Shown here: piece by piece, positions 57,498-64,000 of the stretch
How positions within the stretch are numbered: position 1 is the first letter of the stretch
How the letters are laid out: each line of letters begins with the position of its first letter
Assembly (NCBI RefSeq): GCF_023716485.1
Contig: NZ_CP092418.1
Span: 3,504,501 to 3,568,500 of the forward strand
Origin: Microbulbifer variabilis
GTDB lineage: Bacteria; Pseudomonadota; Gammaproteobacteria; Pseudomonadales; Cellvibrionaceae
Length of the DNA stretch: 64,000 bases
Direction: 5' to 3'
Notes under the pieces: model-generated
What the model was told of the DNA's origin: nothing
Seen by the model: the letters and a program-made list of their open reading frames with translations, nothing else
The model's database searches: none
Position numbers and translations under genes: made by a program

Positions 57498-59528
57498 ATG
57501 ACTGAACTAGAAAGTTCAGCTGCTCGTCAATATTTACCAGATGGCGCCCGCACCAGCGACAGCAGCTATCCGATTTATGTAATTGTAGGCACTGGACCGG
57601 TCGGGGTTCGCTGTGCACAAAAACTGCTTGAATTCTGTGACGAAGCGCAAATTGTTATCTATGGAGCGGAAACAGAATCACCTTACAATCGTGTAAAATT
57701 ATCTCAGTACCTCTCTCGCCATGTGGAACGGGAGGAACTGGATAATCCCATCCTAGGTAAAACTGACCACCGACTCGCAGAATATATCGACCGTAAAATC
57801 GTCTCTATAGACCGTGTCAAAAAAACGGTAACAGATGCTGCCGGTAATATTCAGCCCTACACCAAGCTGATTCTAGCCACCGGCTCCAACCCCAAAATCC
57901 CCACAATCCCCGGTGCAGGCTTACCCAGCGTTTACCCCTTTCGCAGCCTGCGCAATACCAATGATCTAATCGCCCTGCGGGAGCGGCACGCCGATATTTG
58001 TGTGATCGGTGCCGGCGCCTTGGGGCTGGAAGCGGCAACGGCTCTAAAAACACCGAAAAATACTGTCACACTTCAATCCCGCGGAAAATTACTAAGTGGC
58101 CTTTTAGGCGAGGAAGGCGAGGAGTTTTTAAAATCCTCTCTTGCCGCCCTTGGTGTGCAGTTGAAAACAGGCTCAATTCTTAAGTCTATTGAGCAGCAGG
58201 GGGAAAAATCCCATTTACACTTTGAGGATGGCGAAAATCTCTGCGTCGATGCCATTGTTCTTTGCACTGGCATTCAGCCAGAAGTCTCCCTTGCCAAAAA
58301 AGCCGGACTAAAAATCGATAGAGGGGTTGTAGTCAACGAATGGATGCAAACTTCCGACCCAGATGTTTACGCAATTGGTGAATGTGCCGAGTTTGATCAA
58401 AAGGTTTATCAGCTGGTTCGCCCCGGCTATGAACAGGCGGAAAGCTGTTGTTCACATATTCGCCGCGAACATGGAGGGGAGATTTTAGAGCGCTCCTACT
58501 CCGGCAGTTACACAGATATCCAACTCAAAATCGCCCATATTCCTTGCGCTATTATGGGAGATGTTGCCTCCGATAACCTTCACCAGCAGGAAAATTTACA
58601 GAGCCACGTTTTCCGTAATCGGTTCAAGGGTATTTATCGCCGGCTATTTGTTCAAAATGGGCGCATTCTCGGTGCTATTTATATTGGCAGCTGGGATGAG
58701 GCCAACAGCTTGCGCCAAGCGGTAGCTCAGGAGGAAAAAGTCAGCGCACAAGCGCTTAAGCAGTTTGCAGACGAGGGCCGTCTATTTGACCTACAGACCT
58801 CAAACAGTATCAAGAGTTTTCCCGACAGCTACCTGGTGTGCCAGTGTAATTCCGTCAGCAAAGGGGAATTATGCAAGGCTATTTCCGAAGGCAAGCGCAC
58901 TTTAAACGAACTACAGCAGGCAACCACCGCCGGATCTGTCTGCGGCAGCTGCCGCCCCTTAATGGCCGAGCTACTCGATACCCCTGCGCCTAATCTGGTT
59001 ATGCGCCACGCCAAGGGTATATTAATCACTTCGATCATATCGTTACTTTTAATTACTCTGTCATTCCTGATGCCGCCCCCGCCAATATCCGACTCGGTAC
59101 AGGCCGGCCAATTCTGGGAAAAACTCTGGTATGACAACTTCTGGAAACAGGTAACCGGCTACACGATTCTCGCGCTGTGTTTTTTTACCGCTGCGCTCAG
59201 TGTGCGAAAGCGCTGGAAAAAACTATCTTTCGGCCATGTGGATCACTGGCGCTATGCCCACAGCCTTACTGGGGTAGTTGCCGTGGTCGCACTTGCTGTG
59301 CACACAGGCTTCCGTATGGGGCAAAACCTCAACCTCGCACTCATGCTGGTCTTCCTTGGGGTTACTGCTACAGGCTCCCTTGTTGGTGTTTTTATGGCCC
59401 GCAACCATCACTGGACCGATCTCAGACTACGCGAACATCGCAAGTGGTGGTCACGCGTTCACTACGCCTTACTTTGGGCACTGCCGGTACTCCTCGCCTA
59501 TCACATTCTTGCGGTTTATTACTTCTAA
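57498..59528 (+). CDS. Membrane FAD/[2Fe-2S]/cytochrome b fusion oxidoreductase
   Basis: This is 676 residues. An N-terminal NirB-like FAD/NAD(P) domain spans about 25-430 (VIVGTGPVGVRCAQKLL, LILATGSNPKIPTIPGAGLP, CVIGAGALGLEAATALKTPK, and DPDVYAIGECAEF, given as SDPDVYAIGECAEF). Then comes a BFD-like [2Fe-2S] domain with CQC near 448-450 and CGSC near 482-485. Last is a C-terminal membrane part (about 509-676, five helices) with histidines suited to two b-type hemes (HWRYAHSLTGVVAVVALAVH, REHRKWWSRVHYALLWALPV, with YHILAVYY). The nitrite/sulfite reductase domain of NirB is missing. It probably passes electrons from NAD(P)H through FeS and heme b to the cytochrome encoded next, which starts right after the stop. 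The acceptor is unknown. Confidence 0.8.
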   Translation: MTELESSAARQYLPDGARTSDSSYPIYVIVGTGPVGVRCAQKLLEFCDEAQIVIYGAETESPYNRVKLSQYLSRHVEREELDNPILGKTDHRLAEYIDRKIVSIDRVKKTVTDAAGNIQPYTKLILATGSNPKIPTIPGAGLPSVYPFRSLRNTNDLIALRERHADICVIGAGALGLEAATALKTPKNTVTLQSRGKLLSGLLGEEGEEFLKSSLAALGVQLKTGSILKSIEQQGEKSHLHFEDGENLCVDAIVLCTGIQPEVSLAKKAGLKIDRGVVVNEWMQTSDPDVYAIGECAEFDQKVYQLVRPGYEQAESCCSHIRREHGGEILERSYSGSYTDIQLKIAHIPCAIMGDVASDNLHQQENLQSHVFRNRFKGIYRRLFVQNGRILGAIYIGSWDEANSLRQAVAQEEKVSAQALKQFADEGRLFDLQTSNSIKSFPDSYLVCQCNSVSKGELCKAISEGKRTLNELQQATTAGSVCGSCRPLMAELLDTPAPNLVMRHAKGILITSIISLLLITLSFLMPPPPISDSVQAGQFWEKLWYDNFWKQVTGYTILALCFFTAALSVRKRWKKLSFGHVDHWRYAHSLTGVVAVVALAVHTGFRMGQNLNLALMLVFLGVTATGSLVGVFMARNHHWTDLRLREHRKWWSRVHYALLWALPVLLAYHILAVYYF

Positions 59529-60881
59529 ATGAAATCTTATCAATTTAAATTTTGGCATTACGGACTGCTATTGACCCTGGTTGTAGGTGCCTACGCTTCC
59601 TATAACCTAACGGCAGATGACAAGTCTTTATTTATAACTGGCGAGCCCACACATGGCCATCATCAGATAGAACTCGCTTGCACTTCTTGTCATACCGATG
59701 GGTTTTCAGGGGAGGAATCTATTCAGCAATCTTGCCTAAGCTGTCACGCAGAAGAATTAGAGCTGGCCGATGACTCCCATCCGCGTAAAAAATTTCTCGA
59801 CCCCCGTAACGCCCAATTACTGGAAACCCTGGATGCGCGTCAATGCATCAGCTGCCACACAGAACACAAACAGCAAATTACTCGAGAAATGGGTGTCAGC
59901 CTGGCCGGGGATTTCTGCTTTCATTGCCACAGCGAAATTGCCGAAGAGCGCAGTAGCCATGAAGGTATGGGCTTCGAGACCTGTGCCAGCGCCGGCTGCC
60001 ACAACTACCACGATAACGGCACCCTTTATGAAGATTTCTTAATCGCTCATGTCGGACAACCCGATCTGCTCGAGGAGGCAAAGCTTCCGACCCGTACCGC
60101 CATGCAATCCTGGTTACAGGAACATCCCGATACCCACCCCCTACAGGTGCAGCAGGCGGATATACAGGAAGAAACTGCAGCTGCAGAAATCGCTGCGGCT
60201 TGGGCGCAAAGCCCCCATGCTCAAGTGGACGTGAACTGCAGCAGTTGCCACGCCAATGGACAAATGCAATTTACTAGTGCTGAGGTTGTGGAACAGTGTG
60301 CAAGCTGCCACAGCGAGCAACGGGAATCTTTTACCCAAGGTAAACACGGAATGCGCCTCTCATCCAAGTTGCCACAGGAATTTGTTCAACAGGTTGGTGC
60401 CATGACGCCACACCAGGCCTGGATTCCCATGCAGTCTGACGCTTCCGGGGAACTCAGTTGCACCAGTTGTCACGGCCCCCACGATGTCGACTTGCAGTTC
60501 GCTGCTGTGGAATCCTGCCTCAGCTGCCACAGCGATGAGCACAGCTTGGCCTACAAGGAATCGCCGCACTTCAATACCTGGCAAGCAGATCCAGAAAACG
60601 GCGTTAGCTGTGCCAGCTGTCACTTGCCGCGGGAAACCCACGGAGAACAGGTTGTGGTCAATCATAACCAGAACCACAATCTCCGCCCCAATGAAAAAAT
60701 GTTGCCTGTCTGCCTGAACTGCCATGGAGCGGAGTTTTCCCTGGCAGCCATGGCGGACGAAAAACTGATCTCTCAGAATTTCAAGCATAAGCCTGCGGAT
60801 AAGCATGAAACGTTTGACTTAATCCGCGACCGCATTGCAAGAATTTCCAAAAGCAAAAATAAGCAAACACAATCCCAATAG
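59529..60881 (+). CDS. Multiheme (about 11 heme) periplasmic c-type cytochrome
   Basis: This is 450 residues with an N-terminal hydrophobic signal or anchor (YGLLLTLVVGAYASYNL). I count ten CxxCH heme sites (CTSCH, CLSCH, CISCH, CFHCH, CSSCH, CASCH, CTSCH, CLSCH, CASCH, CLNCH) plus one longer CASAGCH (CX4CH). Many extra histidines (HGPHD, HNQNHN) could be distal ligands. No catalytic pattern of NrfA or hydroxylamine oxidoreductase is evident, so it may be an electron conduit. It starts with ATG directly after the TAA of the FAD fusion gene and precedes the DUF3365 lipoprotein by 12 bases. These three genes form a tight operon. Confidence 0.85.
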   Translation: MKSYQFKFWHYGLLLTLVVGAYASYNLTADDKSLFITGEPTHGHHQIELACTSCHTDGFSGEESIQQSCLSCHAEELELADDSHPRKKFLDPRNAQLLETLDARQCISCHTEHKQQITREMGVSLAGDFCFHCHSEIAEERSSHEGMGFETCASAGCHNYHDNGTLYEDFLIAHVGQPDLLEEAKLPTRTAMQSWLQEHPDTHPLQVQQADIQEETAAAEIAAAWAQSPHAQVDVNCSSCHANGQMQFTSAEVVEQCASCHSEQRESFTQGKHGMRLSSKLPQEFVQQVGAMTPHQAWIPMQSDASGELSCTSCHGPHDVDLQFAAVESCLSCHSDEHSLAYKESPHFNTWQADPENGVSCASCHLPRETHGEQVVVNHNQNHNLRPNEKMLPVCLNCHGAEFSLAAMADEKLISQNFKHKPADKHETFDLIRDRIARISKSKNKQTQSQ

Positions 60882-60893
60882 GAGGGGAACACT

Positions 60894-61442
60894 ATGCGTA
60901 TTGCCGCTTGTTTTATCGCCGGACTGGCCCTACTCACTGGCTGTGAAAAAAACCAGGGCGTGGCACCGGAGCGAATGGCGGATGCTATCTTTGCCGTGAT
61001 TGAGGCAGACAGAGCCAATTACACCAACAAGGTAGTTAACCGTTTGCAAAATGAGGAAAAAGTTCTGGATGCCGACGAGCACTGGCAGGATAAAAAATTG
61101 CTGCCGTTGCCCGCACAAATGATGCGAATGGGCGCTGAGCGAGTCGCGGAAAAAGAATCCGGCTTCAGCTACGCCCTGCTGTCCCTATGGCCGGTAAACA
61201 AACAGAACAAGCCGCGTACCGAAATGGAAAAGCAAGGTTTGCAGTTTGTCATCGACAACCCAGGTAAAAATTTCTATGGTCGTGAGACACTCGGTGATAC
61301 CGAATACTTTACCGCGGTTTATGCCGATGTGGGTGTATCCCCAGCTTGTGTCAGCTGTCACAATGACCACGCGGATAGTCCACGCGATAATTTTGAGCTT
61401 GGCGAAACTATGGGTGGTGTAGTTGTTCGTATACCACTTTAA
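60894..61442 (+). CDS. DUF3365-type mono-heme lipoprotein
   Basis: This is 182 residues. The lipobox LLTGC (cleavage before Cys17) predicts a lipid-anchored protein. The body is like DUF3365/Tll0287 (LSLWPVNKQNKPRTEMEKQG, GLQFVIDNPGKNFYGRETLG, YFTAVYADVGVSPACVSCHN) with a single heme c site CVSCH. The family has a PAS-like fold and is proposed to sense or carry redox signals. AGGAGGGG lies before the ATG. It is the third gene of the operon after the multiheme cytochrome and is closed by the terminator at 61474. Confidence 0.85.
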   Translation: MRIAACFIAGLALLTGCEKNQGVAPERMADAIFAVIEADRANYTNKVVNRLQNEEKVLDADEHWQDKKLLPLPAQMMRMGAERVAEKESGFSYALLSLWPVNKQNKPRTEMEKQGLQFVIDNPGKNFYGRETLGDTEYFTAVYADVGVSPACVSCHNDHADSPRDNFELGETMGGVVVRIPL

Positions 61443-61473
61443 TTTATCGCCTGAGCTTCCTTAGCTGACCCAG

Positions 61474-61500
61474 CCCCGGCAAATCCACTGCCGGGGTTTT
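61474..61500 (+). terminator. Terminator of the FAD/multiheme/DUF3365 operon
   Basis: CCCCGGCA (61474-61481) / TGCCGGGG (61489-61496) with a 7-base loop, followed by TTTT. It lies about 30 bases after the DUF3365 stop. Confidence 0.8.
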
Positions 61501-62030
61501 CCCCAATGCTCTCTACATTTAATAATCAACGATTGCCTTTTATCCCGCAGAGCTAATTGCAAAATCCCTCAAAAATTCAATATTTACCGATAAAAATCAG
61601 AAAAATATAAGAAAAAATTAAGAAAATATTTTGAGTAGATACAATTAATTAGCGGCCGAATTCATTTCGACCGCTCCCTCTTTAATATGACTGGCTCTAC
61701 TCCCGCTTTAACCTCGCTGAAATCATTCAGACCAGTGGTCACCCGCTGTGGGCCTATTTCCGGGTTAGTCCAGTCTCCATTACGGACCGCTTGTTGTTAA
61801 CGCTTCGCTCCGCAAAGCTCACCTAGGCACTTAAATACTAGACTCGCAACCTAGAAAATCAAAATCAAGGTACTGGTATAACATGCTCTAAACCGAGCTA
61901 GTAGGCATTTTTTCCACAAGAAATCATGAAAAACCAAATAAAGCAAAGAGCAGCCTAGAAGTTTATAGAGTGGCCTCTTGCTTAGATTTTTTTGATTTTT
62001 ACCAAGAGAACAAAGATGAAAACCTTCAGA
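61501..62030. other. AT-rich intergenic region, no supported gene
   Basis: About 530 bases with no recognisable frame or RNA gene. I see nothing specific in it. Confidence 0.5.
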
Positions 62031-62240
62031 TTATTTTAACGGCGCAATCAGCCCTTCCAGCCCTTCAATTTTGATCTCCAACGTCAGAGCCATCAACTGC
62101 CCCAACTTCCCAGTAGGAAAACCCTCTTTGGCAAACCAAAGCAGGTACTCCTCAGGAAGATCGATAAGTACCCTACCCGCATACTTACCGAATGGCATTG
62201 GAGTTTGGGCAATATCAATCAACTGCTGCTTTTCAAACAT
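62031..62240 (-). CDS. DUF3820 family small protein
   Basis: This is 69 residues from ATG 62240 (AAGGA seven bases upstream); the TTG at 62255 lies across that site. The family core is visible: MPFGKYAGRVLIDLPEEYLL, WFAKEGFPTGKLGQLMALTL. DUF3820 proteins are short and widespread in Proteobacteria; one group is called putative quorum-sensing-regulated virulence factor. No mechanism is known. It is monocistronic. Confidence 0.85.
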   Translation of the reverse strand: MFEKQQLIDIAQTPMPFGKYAGRVLIDLPEEYLLWFAKEGFPTGKLGQLMALTLEIKIEGLEGLIAPLK

Positions 62241-62392
62241 CGCAAAATCCTTCAAATCTCTTATTTTGTGCTATACGCAGCCCACAGCTTAGATATTTGT
62301 TGCTGACTTATCTCCACCCTACACTGGCTGCGAAATTATTCGGTCTGTCTTACCGAATCTCTATCCCTCAAGCATCACTGAAAGGGGTGACT

Positions 62393-62662
62393 ATGCGTAT
62401 CAAAGCGATTAAATACCTCAGCTTAACCGCAGTATTGGCCCTAGGCCTCGGCGGGCAAGGCTGTGCCAATATGAGCGATACCGATCGTCGCATCGGAACC
62501 GGCATCGGCGTCGGTGCCGTAACCGGTGCCCTAATCAGTGGTGGTCGGCCCGGTGGCACCGCAGCAGGCGCCGTGATTGGCGCAGGGGCAGGCTATCTCT
62601 ACGACAGAGAAAGAAAACGCAGAGACTACTATCGCTATCGCGGAGGCTACTATCGTTATTAG
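62393..62662 (+). CDS. Glycine-zipper envelope (possible lipo-)protein
   Basis: This is 89 residues from ATG 62393 (AAAGGGG upstream). A hydrophobic leader ends LGLGGQGCAN, which could be a lipobox-like site, although Gln at -2 is unusual. Then comes a glycine-zipper (GTGIGVGAVTGALISGGRPG, TAAGAVIGAGAGYLYDRERK) and a basic Tyr/Arg tail (YYRYRGGYYRY). It resembles short outer-membrane or periplasmic glycine-zipper proteins (OsmB/17 kDa antigen type). Stress regulation is typical for the family but cannot be read here. Confidence 0.75.
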   Translation: MRIKAIKYLSLTAVLALGLGGQGCANMSDTDRRIGTGIGVGAVTGALISGGRPGGTAAGAVIGAGAGYLYDRERKRRDYYRYRGGYYRY

Positions 62663-62707
62663 TGTTTAATGGAGAATCGTCAGGCTCAGAGTTAATGCAT
62701 GGCGCAC

Positions 62708-62734
62708 CCCCTGGTGCGCCTAACGCACCAGGGG
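62708..62734. terminator. Hairpin terminator between convergent genes
   Basis: CCCCTGGTGCG (62708-62718) / CGCACCAGGGG (62724-62734), an 11-bp perfect stem with a 5-base loop. The T-tract is weak. It lies between the glycine-zipper gene and the convergent zinc-ribbon gene. Confidence 0.65.
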
Positions 62735-62805
62735 TTATCTGGGATAAGAGCCACCCGGGACAATGAGTAAAATTCAGGAAGCTGTGTTTTCTCTAGCGAG
62801 CCACT

Positions 62806-62991
62806 TTAAAGCAACTTGGTCTTGGTTTTTCCACAGCGCTCACAGCAATACTCTGTGACGAGCTTGCCCTGCTTAACATCAAACTTGCGCTCGGTAACCA
62901 CTTTCCACTTGTGAAAACCTTCCCGGCAAAGAGTGCTGCCTTTGTGTTTCTGCCAGGTGGTTTTTCTTTTAAAAGGAATCACATCTCCCAT
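62806..62991 (-). CDS. Small zinc-ribbon-like protein
   Basis: This is 61 basic residues with a possible zinc site from C-x(4)-H (LCREGFHKWKV) and a C-terminal YCCERCGKTKTKLL (CxxC). I do not know the function. It begins immediately after the stop of the flavoprotein gene (62993-62995), with one base between, so the two are translationally linked. GGTCGCC replaces a normal ribosome-binding site, consistent with coupling. Confidence 0.7.
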   Translation of the reverse strand: MGDVIPFKRKTTWQKHKGSTLCREGFHKWKVVTERKFDVKQGKLVTEYCCERCGKTKTKLL

Positions 62992-62992
62992 A

Positions 62993-64000
62993 TTAGGCGA
63001 CCTCCCCCGCCGCGTGCCCAGAAGCCCAGGCCCACTGAAAATTAAAGCCCCCCAGCCAGCCAGTCACATCGAGTACTTCACCCACAAAATAAAGCCCTGG
63101 CTGGGTTTTGCACTCCATAGTACGCGAAGAAATCTGATCTGTATCCACGCCGCCGAGGGTAACTTCTGCAGTGCGATAGCCTTCGGTGCCATCGGGAACC
63201 AGCGTCCAGACTTGCAACTTGGCTCCGAGTTCCCGCAACTCAATTTCAGTAAACTGCTTGAGGGGGCGGCTGTCGATATGCTGCCGTTGTAGGAAAAACT
63301 GTACAAGCTTCTTAGTCCAAAGCTCAGACAAAACACTGTGCAAGTGAATCTCCGGGCTCTCCCGGCGGCGCTGTTGCAGCCAATCGGCCAGATCGCGATC
63401 GGGGGCCAGATCGAAAGTCACCTTTTCACCTTCGCGCCAATGACTGGATATTTGTAATACCGCCGGTCCACTCAAACCTCGGTGAGTAAATAGCATCTGC
63501 TCGTGAAAGCTGCCCTCACCACAGGAAGCCGTCACACTAAGCGAGCTGCCCGGTAGGCTATCCTGCCGCTCCAACTGGCGCTTGTGCTGGGTAAAGGGTA
63601 CCAAGGCCGCACGAGTGGGGATGATATTGAGCCCAAACTGCCGAGCGATATCATAGCCAAAGCCCGTAGCCCCCATGGTGGGTATCGACAATCCACCAGT
63701 AGCCACGACTAGGGACTCACAGTGAACTGTCCCCAGACTGCTTTCAACACGATAACCACCCTGCCCCGACTCTATTGAGGATATGGCACAACGGGTGCGA
63801 ACCTGAGCTTTGGCTGCACGGCACTCCGCCAATAACAGGTCGAGAATATCCTTGGACTTGTTGTCGCAAAACAACTGGCCCAGTGTTTTCTCATGGTAGG
63901 AAACCCCATGCTTTTCCACCAATGCAATAAAGTCCCACTGGCTATAGCGCGCCAGGGCAGACTTACAAAAATGGGGATTGCGGCTGTAGAAATTTTCCGC
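62993..64000 (-). CDS. BaiN/HI0933-family NAD(P)/FAD-dependent oxidoreductase, partial (N-terminus beyond right edge)
   Basis: The frame is open to the right edge and the N-terminal FAD GxGxxG motif lies outside. Visible family text is AENFYSRNPHFCKSALARYS and QWDFIALVEKHGVSYHE near the edge. Next come SLVVATGGLSIPTMGATGFG, FTHRGLSGPAVLQISSHW, and the conserved end AEVTLGGVDTDQISSRTMEC then FVGEVLDVTGWLGGFNFQWA. The start is therefore not the first internal GTG or ATG. The family is a flavoprotein reductase, and BaiN acts on bile-acid intermediates in clostridia. The role here is unknown. The zinc-ribbon gene follows directly. Confidence 0.9.
   Translation of the reverse strand, partial: AENFYSRNPHFCKSALARYSQWDFIALVEKHGVSYHEKTLGQLFCDNKSKDILDLLLAECRAAKAQVRTRCAISSIESGQGGYRVESSLGTVHCESLVVATGGLSIPTMGATGFGYDIARQFGLNIIPTRAALVPFTQHKRQLERQDSLPGSSLSVTASCGEGSFHEQMLFTHRGLSGPAVLQISSHWREGEKVTFDLAPDRDLADWLQQRRRESPEIHLHSVLSELWTKKLVQFFLQRQHIDSRPLKQFTEIELRELGAKLQVWTLVPDGTEGYRTAEVTLGGVDTDQISSRTMECKTQPGLYFVGEVLDVTGWLGGFNFQWAWASGHAAGEVA

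Noticed and set aside
57498..59528. Calling the FAD fusion NirB (nitrite reductase large subunit)
   Set aside because: It has the FAD/NAD and BFD-like parts but the siroheme/[4Fe-4S] reductase domain is replaced by membrane helices.

Overview
The window looks like the chromosome of a marine gammaproteobacterium of the Microbulbifer/Cellvibrionales type. This is inferred from gene content and protein style, not from a database search. The housekeeping parts are moderately GC-rich and tightly packed: divergent purL/mltF, gltA facing an sdhCDAB-sucAB-lpd-sucCD block. Between them lie AT-rich, gene-poor accessory stretches. I saw no tRNA, rRNA, CRISPR array, intact transposase or prophage.

Layout. 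1-9.0 kb: two large minus-strand genes for exported proteins, an SpvB/FG-GAP/RHS protein cut by the left edge and a 1551-residue protein with five fibronectin-III-like repeats followed by a long helical region. Together they resemble an exported relative of a Tc (TcA + TcB/C) toxin. 9.0-12.2 kb: AT-rich DNA full of gene remains (MarR-like, DUF885-like, and a calcineurin-type phosphatase with three in-frame stops). 12.2-19.7 kb: a lone internally duplicated protein of unknown function, DUF2750, a peroxiredoxin-like protein, a secreted alpha/beta hydrolase, and a pseudogene broken by a 17-bp tandem duplication. 19.7-27.3 kb: miscellaneous single genes (SIMPL, 3-methyladenine glycosylase, DUF1737, DASS anion transporter, outer-membrane barrel, SLATT two-TM protein, TrmH-type methyltransferase, aldo/keto reductase, TfoX N-domain).

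27.7-33.9 kb: purL, mltF and an NTF2-like gene. 34.0-39.4 kb: a six-gene minus-strand arsenosugar-type operon (MTA-phosphorylase-like enzyme, radical-SAM ArsS, TVP38 membrane protein, FAD disulfide reductase, two glycosyltransferases of the TIGR04283/TIGR04282 type). The arsenic methyltransferase ArsM is not in the window. 39.7-42.5 kb: DUF2239, a MATE exporter and an astacin-type protease. 42.9-55.9 kb: the TCA-cycle block, with a hairpin terminator or attenuator between sdhB and sucA and a strong terminator after sucD.

56.3-61.4 kb: a hemerythrin protein, then a long structured leader with an intrinsic terminator, then a three-gene electron-transfer module. That module is a membrane FAD/[2Fe-2S]/cytochrome-b fusion, an undecaheme-type cytochrome c, and a mono-heme DUF3365 lipoprotein. 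It reads as a route for moving reducing power from cytoplasmic NAD(P)H to periplasmic hemes, with an unknown terminal acceptor. 62.0-64.0 kb: DUF3820, a glycine-zipper protein, a zinc-ribbon protein and a BaiN/HI0933-type flavoprotein running off the right edge.

The best candidates for something undescribed are the exported Tc-like pair (1-9 kb) and the FAD/cytochrome-b/multiheme module with its leader RNA (56.8-61.4 kb).
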